NCBI GenBank assembly: GCA_944392125.1
Contig: CALXVP010000005.1
Coordinates: 1-64,000 of the forward strand
DNA: 64,000 bases
Direction: 5' to 3'
DNA from: an uncultured Alphaproteobacteria bacterium
GTDB taxonomy: Bacteria; Pseudomonadota; Alphaproteobacteria; CAAHEQ01; UBA3637
Part shown: positions 1 to 7,978 of the stretch, in pieces
How the letters are laid out: the number at the start of each line of letters is the position of its first letter
Position numbering within the stretch: the stretch's first letter is position 1
Made by a program: the position numbers and the translations under genes
Notes under the pieces: model-generated
What the model was told of the DNA's origin: nothing
Databases searched by the model: none
Seen by the model: only the letters and a program-made list of their open reading frames with translations

Positions 1-1413
1 TGTCAATATGACAGTAATAAAACATTGTTCAATTCAGTTGATGATTTTGATAAGTTTATCCCCCAACAACGTTCGGATAAAACGCTTTATTTGGGTATGA
101 TTACTTTTGGTCAATATGACTTATCGCTTATTCCTGAAAGAAAAAATACAAATGTTGATGGTTTTAGAATTATTTTCAAAAAGCCTCAATGGAAAGAAGC
201 TCTTGCATATTGCAAAAAGGTTCAAGAAAAGGGGTATAAAGTTTTTATTAATCCGATGCATACCTATAATTATTCCGATAGAGAATTATTAGATTTAGTT
301 GACGGAGTTAATGAAATTATGCCCTGCGGAATGTCGATCGTTGACACTATGGGTATAATGAAGTCTCAACAGCTATTACATATTTTTTCCCTGATTGACA
401 GTAACTTAAATTCTAAAATTGGTATTTGCTTCCACTCACACAATAATTTGCAACTTTCATTTTCAAATGCACAAGCTTTGTTGACAACTCATACAAAACG
501 CGAGTTGATTATAGATACGGCTGTCAGAGGAATGGGGCGTGGGGCAGGTAATCTTTGTACTGAGCTTTTGTTGCAGTATTTGAATGATAACTTTGATAAA
601 AAATATCATCTTATTCCGATTTTGAAAATCATTGATGAGCAAATTGATAAAATTTATGCAACAAATCCTTGGGGATATAATGTTCCGTATTATTTGGCGG
701 CCTCTATGAAGTGTCATCCGAATTATGCTTCATTTTTGACTGATAAAGCCTCTATCTTAGTTGAAAGTATGAGTGAAATTTTAGCTCTTATTCCCGAGAA
801 TAAAAAATCTAATTATGATGAAAAGCTAATCCAAACCCTTTATTTGCGTTTTCAAGAAAATGAGATAAATGATACGCTTGCGTTGGAAAATTTAAAAAAG
901 AATATTGCTAACCGAGAGGTATTAATTATCGCGCCGGGGAAGAGTATCAATCTGTATAAAGATAAAATACTTTCTTATATTAACGAAAAGAAGCCTTATG
1001 TTATCAGCATCAATTTCCGACCAGAGGCTTTTAGCGTTGATAATGTTTTTATCAGCAATGCTCGCCGATTTTCCGAGCAGACAAGTATGGAAAAGGTTCT
1101 TGTAACGTCAAATATAAAAGCAGAAAATGTCATAACATTTAATTATGGTTCATATTTAAATAATTCTGAAATGGCAGATAATTCCTGCTTGATGTTGCTG
1201 AAAATTTTAATTAAAACAGGGATTAAAAATGTTGTTTTTGCCGGTATGGACGGCTTTTCTAACGGGAACGACAATTATTTTGATTCTTCAATGGTCAATA
1301 ATGCCAAATTAGGTGAATTTGATAAGAGAAACGAAGTGATGCATAAAATGCTTCAATCTTTGACGAAATCAATCAATATGACGTTTTTGACGCCTTCTTT
1401 ATATGAGAAATAA
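1..1413 (+). CDS. Aldolase-like (HMGL/DRE-TIM family) protein with extra C-terminal domain, 5' end cut by window
   Basis: The frame is open from the first base, so the N-terminus (including any metal-binding D-x-x-x-R-D motif) lies outside; 470 residues are visible. The TTG at 25 is not needed as a start. The first ~290 residues look like the C-terminal part of a TIM-barrel aldolase of the 4-hydroxy-2-oxovalerate/HMG-CoA lyase family: a FHSHNN motif at visible residues 144-149 supplies the two metal-ligand histidines, followed by a GMGRGAGN glycine loop. From about residue 303 (NREVLIIAPGKS) an additional alpha/beta domain follows, resembling the extra domain on aldolase-like proteins of surface-polysaccharide clusters. 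Substrate unknown. The stop is followed after one base by the HAD phosphatase ATG, so they are probably co-transcribed. Family call fairly safe; function inferred. Confidence 0.7.
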   Translation, partial: CQYDSNKTLFNSVDDFDKFIPQQRSDKTLYLGMITFGQYDLSLIPERKNTNVDGFRIIFKKPQWKEALAYCKKVQEKGYKVFINPMHTYNYSDRELLDLVDGVNEIMPCGMSIVDTMGIMKSQQLLHIFSLIDSNLNSKIGICFHSHNNLQLSFSNAQALLTTHTKRELIIDTAVRGMGRGAGNLCTELLLQYLNDNFDKKYHLIPILKIIDEQIDKIYATNPWGYNVPYYLAASMKCHPNYASFLTDKASILVESMSEILALIPENKKSNYDEKLIQTLYLRFQENEINDTLALENLKKNIANREVLIIAPGKSINLYKDKILSYINEKKPYVISINFRPEAFSVDNVFISNARRFSEQTSMEKVLVTSNIKAENVITFNYGSYLNNSEMADNSCLMLLKILIKTGIKNVVFAGMDGFSNGNDNYFDSSMVNNAKLGEFDKRNEVMHKMLQSLTKSINMTFLTPSLYEK

Positions 1414-1414
1414 T

Positions 1415-2044
1415 ATGAAGTACGCAGTATTGGTGTGGGATGTTGACGGCACCTTGCTTAATACCCTTGAAGGGCTAGTTTCTGCTTATCAATATACGAT
1501 TGCAAAATTAAATTTGCCTGAAAAATCGTATCACGAGATATCCTCTTTTATCGGCCCTACACCGCAGACAATTTTTATTTCTAAGTTTGGTTTATCTGAA
1601 ATTGAAGCTCAAAAGGCAGCGGATATCTTTCGTGAAAGATATAAAAATGTTGATTTACTCAAAGCTGAGCCTTATCCCAATATGCTATCTATTTTAGAAA
1701 ATCTTTCTAAAAGGGGATATAAGCAGGCTGTGGCAACGAATAAAAGGCAAGATTATGCCGTAGATATTTGCAAACATTTCGGACTTGATAAATACTGTCA
1801 ACCGATTTACGGTGCGGATAATTTCAATAAGTTATCAAAGGCCGAATTGATTAAAAAATGTCTGAAGGATTTAGAGGTAATCGGCAATCAAGCGATAATG
1901 ATCGGAGATACTCTCGGCGATAAAACAGCGGCTGAGCAAGCCGGTATTGATTTTCTCGGCGTTAACTATGGGTTTGGTTTCCGAAATGTTGAAGGATATG
2001 CAAATTCCCCATCCGAAATCCCAGATTTGTTAATAGACAAATAA
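1415..2044 (+). CDS. HAD-superfamily hydrolase, phosphoglycolate phosphatase-like
   Basis: A 209-residue HAD phosphatase. Motif I is DVDGT at residues 9-13 (nucleophile Asp9, acid/base Asp11), motif II is the Thr of VATNKRQ, a Lys of the SKAELIKK segment serves as motif III, and motif IV is GDTLGDK. The alpha-helical cap between motifs I and II fits the Gph/PGP subfamily, which hydrolyses small phosphorylated metabolites such as 2-phosphoglycolate. An ATG at 1403 is also in frame, but 1415 begins directly at the conserved MKYAVLVWDVDGT core and lies one base after the upstream stop. Pairing with an aldolase-like gene suggests a role in a sugar or surface-polysaccharide pathway, but the substrate cannot be read from sequence. 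Confidence 0.82.
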   Translation: MKYAVLVWDVDGTLLNTLEGLVSAYQYTIAKLNLPEKSYHEISSFIGPTPQTIFISKFGLSEIEAQKAADIFRERYKNVDLLKAEPYPNMLSILENLSKRGYKQAVATNKRQDYAVDICKHFGLDKYCQPIYGADNFNKLSKAELIKKCLKDLEVIGNQAIMIGDTLGDKTAAEQAGIDFLGVNYGFGFRNVEGYANSPSEIPDLLIDK

Positions 2045-2209
2045 CACGTATTATTTGAAAGAAAATTATGGTTTGTTAGGGAGCCGGTATCATCGTCAAT
2101 ATGATCAATTTCGGCTAAGGTAAAACATAGAAGAAAGTGATGTTGCGTCTATAAATTGCCAGAGAGATAATTCTTAACGTGCGCAATTTATCAAAGATAC
2201 CTGCATTAT

Positions 2210-2238
2210 TTGACTTTTGCACTTTTTCGTGATATATT
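2210..2238 (+). promoter_or_regulatory. Sigma70-type promoter for the ankyrin gene
   Basis: TTGACT at 2210-2215 and TATATT at 2233-2238 with a 17-bp spacer. Transcription would start near 2245, which argues for the ATG at 2266 rather than the in-frame TTG at 2245 as translation start. The 165 bases between 2045 and 2209 hold nothing else I can identify. Confidence 0.6.
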
Positions 2239-2265
2239 GTTTCCTTGAAAGTGGGTGAGAATAAA

Positions 2266-3048
2266 ATGTCAGAAGAAAATCATCAAGGTTTCTTTTCACG
2301 AATTGCGCGCGGTATCGGAAACGTTTTTCGATCGGTTTGGCATGGTATCAAATATGTCGGCCTCGGATTGACGCAAATTGCCGGTGGTGTGGTTGGCGTC
2401 GGCCCGGGAGTCGGTAGTGGTGTTTCAAAAATTGTCGGCGGAACGGAATCGGTATATGATAACGTCTTGGCGGAGGGGATTAAATCAACTGCCGGAAATG
2501 GGGCGATTATCGGGTGGAGTTTGTCCGATGTGTTGGCGAAAAAAACACCTGCCGAAATCAGAGCAATTTGTAATCAAAATCCCGCACATACCCTCAATTT
2601 GATTCAAGGCGCCTTGCAAGACGGAGATACGTTTTCGCTGACGCGCTTTCTGGATACCGGTGTGAATTTAAATGTGTGCGTAGATGGCAACAGTCCGTTG
2701 CTTTTAGCTGTGAAGCAAAATAATCCCGAACTTGTTAAAATAATGTTGAAACACGGGGCGAATCCAAATTTAAAAGGAATTGCCGAAGCCGAAGCCAGCG
2801 CAACTTCCGAAAAAAGTTTTATTATTGCCGATATGTTATTTGCGCATGGAGCACAAACGGATTCTCCTTTATTCGGTTATCTGATTGCCAATGCAAAAGT
2901 GCGTGCCTTATTGCAACAAAAACAAACTGAAAATCAGGCAGATAACAATGGTATTCCCACACGCCTGCAACAGGTTGGAGAGGTCTACCGTGATGATCAG
3001 TCCATATCTCACATAAACCGTTATTCAAACCAAGGAAACGCTTTGTAA
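2266..3048 (+). CDS. Ankyrin-repeat protein
   Basis: 260 residues. The N-terminal part is Gly/Val-rich and glycine-periodic (residues ~25-60, for example GGVVGVGPGVGSGVSKIVGG), possibly membrane-interacting. The C-terminal half carries ankyrin-type repeats, clearest in DGNSPLLLAVKQNNPELVKI followed by MLKHGANPN at about residues 140-170, with degenerate neighbours. Ankyrin repeats bind proteins; in host-associated Alphaproteobacteria they are sometimes effectors, but no secretion signal is visible here. The ATG at 2266 is preferred because GGGTGAG lies just upstream and a promoter ends at 2238. Monocistronic as far as seen: the next gene faces it on the other strand. Function unknown. Confidence 0.75.
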   Translation: MSEENHQGFFSRIARGIGNVFRSVWHGIKYVGLGLTQIAGGVVGVGPGVGSGVSKIVGGTESVYDNVLAEGIKSTAGNGAIIGWSLSDVLAKKTPAEIRAICNQNPAHTLNLIQGALQDGDTFSLTRFLDTGVNLNVCVDGNSPLLLAVKQNNPELVKIMLKHGANPNLKGIAEAEASATSEKSFIIADMLFAHGAQTDSPLFGYLIANAKVRALLQQKQTENQADNNGIPTRLQQVGEVYRDDQSISHINRYSNQGNAL

Positions 3049-3122
3049 ATTTTAAAATACGTTATCGTGTGCGCATACTAAAATAACGGCGCGGATAAAT
3101 CGGTTTCAGCAATCTGTGTGGC

Positions 3123-4385
3123 TCATGAAGCCGGCGGTAAAATTTCAATAACGGAGAGACGGTTACGTTCTTTTTGCACGACCGTAAATGAAAAACCGTC
3201 AATAACGAACGTTTCCCCCACATTCGGAATTCGTTCCGTTTCATACATAATATAGCCCGCAATCGTTGCGGCATTTTCATCAGGGATTTCCCATTTGAAG
3301 TGGCGGTTAATATCCCGAATGGTGGCCGAACCCTCTACCTGCCACCCGCCGGCATCCGTTTTAATCGGTTGCAGTGTCGATTCTTCCGGACGATCATTTT
3401 CATCCGAAATATCGCCGACAATTTCTTCCAAGACATCTTCTAGCGTAACAAGCCCTTCCAGCGAACCGTATTCATCAACAACTAACGCAAAGTGTTCCCG
3501 CCGTTTTTTAAACGCATGCAACTGATCCAGCAAAGAAGTTGTATTCAAAACGAACCACGGCTTTGAGGCATAGTCCATTAAGTGCAATGTTTTCTTCCCG
3601 CGATAGTAAGCATTCATCATTTTTAATAATGCTTTGGAATGCAAGATGCCGACAATATTATTTGAGGAACCTTTCCATAGAGGGAACCGACTAAACGGCG
3701 ACCTGCTGACAAATTCAAATATCTCCGGCAGAGGTGTTGCCACATTAATGGAAACAAGTTGACGCCGATGCACCATGATATCCTGCACCGTTACATCGCT
3801 CAATTCCAATACGCTTTTCAACATCCCTTTTTCTTGATCCATAACGGCATCATCCGTTTGCATCAATAAGGCTCCGCGAATTTCCGCTTTTACTTCATCG
3901 GCCGTCGGTTGATTTGTGCCGGAAGAGGGCAAGAAACGCATCATTAATTTTGAAAGCGAGTTGAGTGCCTTAACACACGGTGCAAAGCAATATATCATAA
4001 CCGAGAGAATCGGGCCTGCCTTTAATGAAAAATTTAATGAATTACTCATGGCGTATGTTTTCGGTAAAATTTCGGAAAACACAAGCACAACGAAACTCAC
4101 GCCGAAAGTTGCAATCAATACGCCGTATTTCTCGCCGAAAGCCTCAATGGTCAAAGCCGTAGCCAATGCCGTTATGGCAATGTTGACAACGTTATTGCCG
4201 AACAAGAGTGTGCCGAGTAAAGTTGCCGTGTTTTGCTTTAACTTATTTACGTGTTTTGCTCTCTTATCGCCACTTTTTTCCAACTCCAACAATAACGGTT
4301 TTGATACTGCCGTCATGGCCGTTTCCGTACCCGAGAAAAAGAAAGATAACATTAATAAAACGGCTAATAAAATATATTCAAACAT
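3123..4385 (-). CDS. CNNM/CorC-HlyC family protein (DUF21 + CBS pair + CorC_HlyC domain)
   Basis: 420 residues. The N-terminal ~190 residues form a DUF21 (CNNM) membrane domain with several hydrophobic segments (FEYILLAVLLMLSFFFSGTE at the start). Two CBS domains follow (VQDIMVHRRQLVSI; FALVVDEYGSLEGLVTLEDV with the typical DEYG...G motif at about residues 300-320), then a C-terminal CorC_HlyC FAD-like domain (GGWQVEGSATIRDINRHF onward). Members take part in Mg2+/Co2+ homeostasis at the inner membrane; older annotations call them hemolysins. It starts two bases after the aroK stop, an arrangement reminiscent of the alphaproteobacterial aroK-aroB-corC order but without aroB. Confidence 0.88.
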   Translation of the reverse strand: MFEYILLAVLLMLSFFFSGTETAMTAVSKPLLLELEKSGDKRAKHVNKLKQNTATLLGTLLFGNNVVNIAITALATALTIEAFGEKYGVLIATFGVSFVVLVFSEILPKTYAMSNSLNFSLKAGPILSVMIYCFAPCVKALNSLSKLMMRFLPSSGTNQPTADEVKAEIRGALLMQTDDAVMDQEKGMLKSVLELSDVTVQDIMVHRRQLVSINVATPLPEIFEFVSRSPFSRFPLWKGSSNNIVGILHSKALLKMMNAYYRGKKTLHLMDYASKPWFVLNTTSLLDQLHAFKKRREHFALVVDEYGSLEGLVTLEDVLEEIVGDISDENDRPEESTLQPIKTDAGGWQVEGSATIRDINRHFKWEIPDENAATIAGYIMYETERIPNVGETFVIDGFSFTVVQKERNRLSVIEILPPAS

Positions 4386-4387
4386 GG

Positions 4388-5113
4388 CTATTTTTTATCC
4401 TCCGTTTGCGCCACGGAATCCGTGGATGGATGATTGACCGCGTGCGGTTGCTTTGATCCGAACAAGCGCTTATTATGGCGCTTTTTATAATACCCGTAAA
4501 GGCGTTGTTGCTTTTTTGTTTTTTTGTAGCGGGTGCGAACGCCTGCCGGAGTTTCTTCCGTTTCATCGGGCAATACTTCAATAATGGCTCGTTTTTCCAA
4601 CTCCGATAACAACCGATTGGCGGTTTTATACGGTGATTCGCAAAATGATTCAACCGTTATATCCGCCTCGCTGTATAGCGGATAACGCTCTGCAATCAGC
4701 TGTTCCACGATTTTGCGATTATCGGCAGCCGGCACAAGCGGACGATGCGAACGCCCTTGCGTGCGCTTTGAAATAACGTCGCCATCGGCCTTCAACCAAA
4801 CGGAAACGGCCTTTGATTTTGCGAGTTCGCGGGTTTTTTCGGATAAAAATGCGCCACCGCCCGAGGAAAGCACGCAAGGTGCCCCGTTGAGCAAACGATT
4901 CATAACCCGTTCTTCCCCGAGACGAAACTCTTCTTCGCCGACTTTGGCAAATAATTCCGTAATGGTCAGACCCAGACTTTTTTCAATTTCTTTATCACTG
5001 TCAACAAACGGCAGTTGTAATTTTTTAGATAAAATACGCCCTAAACTCGTTTTGCCGACACCCATCATCCCGACCAGCAAAATTATTTTAGGCTCTGATA
5101 GCTTTCGTTTCAT
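4388..5113 (-). CDS. aroK: Shikimate kinase with basic C-terminal extension
   Basis: 241 residues; the first ~170 are a standard shikimate kinase, which phosphorylates shikimate at O3 in the chorismate pathway. Visible are the Walker A loop GMMGVGKTS (residues ~15-23), the substrate-binding Asp pair in DSDKEIE, the GGGAF loop and the lid RTQGRSHRPL. The remaining ~70 residues are unusual: Lys/Arg/Tyr-rich (RTRYKKTKKQQRLYGYYKKR) and probably disordered or nucleic-acid binding. Family members are usually ~170-200 residues. In many Alphaproteobacteria aroB follows aroK; here the next gene is the CorC-like gene, two bases away. The divergent neighbour starts at 5201. Confidence 0.92.
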   Translation of the reverse strand: MKRKLSEPKIILLVGMMGVGKTSLGRILSKKLQLPFVDSDKEIEKSLGLTITELFAKVGEEEFRLGEERVMNRLLNGAPCVLSSGGGAFLSEKTRELAKSKAVSVWLKADGDVISKRTQGRSHRPLVPAADNRKIVEQLIAERYPLYSEADITVESFCESPYKTANRLLSELEKRAIIEVLPDETEETPAGVRTRYKKTKKQQRLYGYYKKRHNKRLFGSKQPHAVNHPSTDSVAQTEDKK

Positions 5114-5122
5114 GTTCTTTAC

Positions 5123-5151
5123 TTGACAATTCTTTTTTTAATGGTAATAAT
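5123..5151 (+). promoter_or_regulatory. Sigma70-type promoter for the 5201-7976 (possibly to 13319) gene run
   Basis: TTGACA at 5123-5128, 17-bp spacer, AATAAT at 5146-5151. It lies in the 87-bp gap between divergent aroK and the small membrane protein gene, pointing right. The genes downstream to folD are closely spaced, so this may be the main promoter of the run. Confidence 0.6.
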
Positions 5152-5200
5152 GACGTATCATAGCAGTAAAGAAAGTATTTGTCCAGAGAGGGAAGTGAAA

Positions 5201-5350
5201 ATGTTAAATAAATCTGAAAAAAAATATCTTCTGTTAAAAATAACAGCCGTTATTTTGGTTGTTTTTTTCGCGGTTATGGCTTTTGTGAATCCGAAGCCGA
5301 CCGTTATACAGGTGGAAAAACCGTATACGGTGTCAGAGAATGCAAAATAA
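5201..5350 (+). CDS. Small single-pass membrane protein
   Basis: 49 residues, with one transmembrane segment (ITAVILVVFFAVMAFV, residues ~14-29) preceded by a Lys-rich cytoplasmic start (MLNKSEKKY) and followed by a ~20-residue periplasmic tail. The frame can be extended upstream to a TTG at 5123, but that codon is the promoter -35 box; the ATG at 5201 has a good ribosome-binding site (AGAGGGAAGTG) just upstream. Its end overlaps the start of the next gene by 11 bases, suggesting translational coupling with that exported protein. I do not recognise the family. It could be an inner-membrane partner of the downstream periplasmic protein. Confidence 0.6.
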   Translation: MLNKSEKKYLLLKITAVILVVFFAVMAFVNPKPTVIQVEKPYTVSENAK

Positions 5351-7031
5351 AATCGGCAGTGCATTTAAAATCGGCAACGCATTTATTGTTGCGTTTATCG
5401 CAAGTGTCTTGACGAGTGCGACGGCTCTTGCGCAAACGGAGGCGTTTAATCCGTCGGGCGTGATTGTGGAATCGTTGCCGGACTTGACGACGAATACGCT
5501 CGGTATTGTGCCGACAAGCAATCCGATGTTGTGGTCAGGCACGCCGATGGCTGATTTGGTGGGTTTAATCCAGCGTGTGGGCACAGAAAATTTGTCGCCG
5601 GCCGAAAGAAAACTCGTCAGTCATCTGCTGTCCATTGATGTTTCGGGCGGTACGTTGAATGACCCGCAGGGAATGGCCGGTAATTCCGAATTTTTAAAAG
5701 AACGGGTGCAAACATTATTTAATTTGGGCGAATTTGGTCTTGTTTCCGAGATGATTTCGCGCATTCCCGAATCGGATGTAAAAGGCGATATTCTAAAAAT
5801 TGAAATGAATACGCTCCTTTTAAAAGGCGAAACACAAACTGCTTGCGATTTATTGGAAAATACGGCAGACGAATCGGATACCTATCTCAATAAAATGCGT
5901 ATTTCCTGCTTTTTGGCGAAAGAAGAAAAATCAAAAGCCATATTGGCGTATGATATATATCAGGAAAAAACAGGGGATACAACCTCGCTGTTTGCAACCC
6001 TGGCGGAAAATGCTTTGCGTGAAATACCAACCGATTTACCCCCGAATGCCGTTTTGGCCCCCGAGGAAATATATTTGGCTTCGCTCAATAAAAAATTGCC
6101 GATAGATTTTAATAAACAAACAAGAGCCGTTCAAATAACGCTTGCGGATTTGCCGGCCACCGCTATTCCGCTACGCATTATGCTGGGTGAACAAAACGGT
6201 TTATCGGCTGAGGCAATGATGAAGTTGTATCGCTTGCCCCTGTTTGAATCGGATGTGGCAAACGCAACGGATGAGAAAATGCAACGCGCCGTTCAACGCG
6301 CGATTTTATATCAAAAAATTATGGCCGAAACCGAGGAACGCAAAAAGAGTTCTTTGGTGCAAGAATGGATTGATTTAATTAAAAAAGATAATTTATTTAT
6401 CAATTTGGCGCCGGTGATTGCCGAGGTGATGAATCCCATATCGGCAACGCCCGAAAATATTGATTTGGCATTCAGTGCCGTGCAGGCATACGGCTTGACG
6501 GATAATGCCGAAAAGGCAGAACCTTGGTTAGATGAACTTGAAGATAACGATTTGCCGAAATATCGGCGTCAACGGTTTTTATTAGCGCCGTTATGGCAGA
6601 ATCTCGGGGGCGGGTTGCCGTCGGATATGGATAAATTAACGGCTACATATTGCCATGAAAATGCAATCAATGCTTGCCCGATGATTCGTTTGTTTATTGA
6701 TCCTGCTTTTTATGAGCGCCGGCCGATGAGTGATGTTGAAAGCATATCTGTAATTTCACCCGACACGGAAAAACAAGTGCCCGATATTATGGCTGATGTA
6801 GCGTATGCTAATCAAAAAACAAATAAGACTGCCGATAGTTCGGCAACCCAAACATTCAACGGGTTAACGCGTGAAGAAGCGCAAACAACCCGCTTGGGCG
6901 AAGCCTTGCTGACGGCTGTTTTGGATATTCATGCGGGTAAGCGATTAAAACAATCGTATTTATTTGTGCAAGAAGTAGCCCGAAAAGATATGCGCGATTC
7001 CCTGGTGCGGGAAGGAATGATTTTTGAATAA
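5340..7031 (+). CDS. Large exported alpha-helical protein of unknown function
   Basis: 563 residues. Residues 1-31 look like a Sec signal peptide (Lys/Gly start, hydrophobic AFIVAFIASVLTSATA, cleavage after ALA). The rest lacks membrane segments and is rich in helical Leu/Ala/Glu stretches reminiscent of TPR-type solenoids (for example FNLGEFGLVSEMISRIPES and LLKGETQTACDLLENTADES). It overlaps the small membrane protein gene by 11 bases and ends 12 bases before xerD, so all three are probably one transcript. Likely periplasmic. I recognise no catalytic motif and assign no function. Confidence 0.7.
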   Translation: MQNKIGSAFKIGNAFIVAFIASVLTSATALAQTEAFNPSGVIVESLPDLTTNTLGIVPTSNPMLWSGTPMADLVGLIQRVGTENLSPAERKLVSHLLSIDVSGGTLNDPQGMAGNSEFLKERVQTLFNLGEFGLVSEMISRIPESDVKGDILKIEMNTLLLKGETQTACDLLENTADESDTYLNKMRISCFLAKEEKSKAILAYDIYQEKTGDTTSLFATLAENALREIPTDLPPNAVLAPEEIYLASLNKKLPIDFNKQTRAVQITLADLPATAIPLRIMLGEQNGLSAEAMMKLYRLPLFESDVANATDEKMQRAVQRAILYQKIMAETEERKKSSLVQEWIDLIKKDNLFINLAPVIAEVMNPISATPENIDLAFSAVQAYGLTDNAEKAEPWLDELEDNDLPKYRRQRFLLAPLWQNLGGGLPSDMDKLTATYCHENAINACPMIRLFIDPAFYERRPMSDVESISVISPDTEKQVPDIMADVAYANQKTNKTADSSATQTFNGLTREEAQTTRLGEALLTAVLDIHAGKRLKQSYLFVQEVARKDMRDSLVREGMIFE

Positions 7032-7043
7032 TCCGAGGCCGAT

Positions 7044-7976
7044 ATGAAAAAAAATGCTCCTGCAAAAACGGAAATGCCCCCGCTGATTGATGCTTTTTTG
7101 GAAATGATGGTCGCCGAACGGGGTTCTTCTGCTCGCACGGTTGAGGCTTATCGCCGAGATTTAGCGGATTTAAATGAGTTTTTATCCGTTCGGGGTGTTC
7201 CGTTGAAAAAAGCAAAAAGCAGTGATTTACAAGCCTATATGCGCACGATTGCCTCGGAAGCAATGAGCGCGAAAACGCAAGCGCGTCGGCTTTCGGCCAT
7301 CCATGAATTTTACCGCTTTTTGTATTCGGAAGATATGATTAAACATAATCCCGCCGATTACGTGCAGGCTCCGAAAATCGGAAAATCGTTGCCGAAGTAT
7401 TTAACGGAAGAAGAGGTTGCTCTGCTGATTGATACGGCCGGCAAACAAAAGAATAAACGTATGGCGGTTATGTTGGAAATTTTATACGCTTCGGGTATGC
7501 GCGTCAGTGAATTGGTCGGATTGCCTGTGATGGCCGTTACCCGAGATAATCAGACGATTTCGGTTGTCGGTAAAGGAAATAAAGAACGGCTGGTGCCGTT
7601 AAACGAGCCGGCGCGGATAGCGTTGGATAAGTGGTTAACGTTGCGTGAATTAAATTTGAAAAGAGGGCGGGTATCCAAATGGCTTTTTCCTTCTATCGGA
7701 AAGGAAGGACATTTAACGCGCGACGGCTTTTTTAAGGCATTGAAAGAAATTGCGCTGAAAGCGGGCATTGATCCGCACAAAGTATCACCGCATGTGTTTC
7801 GGCATTCGTTTGCCAGTCATTTGATTGCGCATGACGCCGATTTACGTTCCGTTCAAAAAATGTTGGGACATGCCAATATCGCAACAACCGAGATATATAC
7901 GCATATTTTGCAAGACAGATTGAAAAAGACTGTTGAAAAATCTCATCCTTTGGCGTATAGTGGCAGAAAGGATTGA
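7044..7976 (+). CDS. xerD: Tyrosine recombinase XerD
   Basis: 310 residues. An N-terminal SAM-like core-binding domain (residues ~10-95; FLEMMVAERGSSARTVEAYR) is followed by the catalytic domain. The active-site set is visible: Arg in ASGMRVSEL, Lys in VGKGNKERLVPL, HxxR in HVFRHSFASHL, His in MLGHANIATT and the nucleophile Tyr in EIYTHI. XerC/XerD resolve chromosome dimers at dif during division. XerD is preferred over XerC because of overall resemblance, with moderate certainty. The stop is two bases before the lptF-lptD ATG. No integrase or phage context surrounds it, so this is the housekeeping enzyme. Confidence 0.9.
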   Translation: MKKNAPAKTEMPPLIDAFLEMMVAERGSSARTVEAYRRDLADLNEFLSVRGVPLKKAKSSDLQAYMRTIASEAMSAKTQARRLSAIHEFYRFLYSEDMIKHNPADYVQAPKIGKSLPKYLTEEEVALLIDTAGKQKNKRMAVMLEILYASGMRVSELVGLPVMAVTRDNQTISVVGKGNKERLVPLNEPARIALDKWLTLRELNLKRGRVSKWLFPSIGKEGHLTRDGFFKALKEIALKAGIDPHKVSPHVFRHSFASHLIAHDADLRSVQKMLGHANIATTEIYTHILQDRLKKTVEKSHPLAYSGRKD

Positions 7977-7978
7977 GT

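Noticed and set aside
3916..4437. Plus-strand 173-residue ORF
   Set aside because: It is the antisense shadow of the CNNM/CorC gene, with none of the features of a real gene.
7044..7976. Phage or integron integrase
   Set aside because: The protein has XerD domain layout and lies in a housekeeping operon; no att sites or phage genes are nearby.
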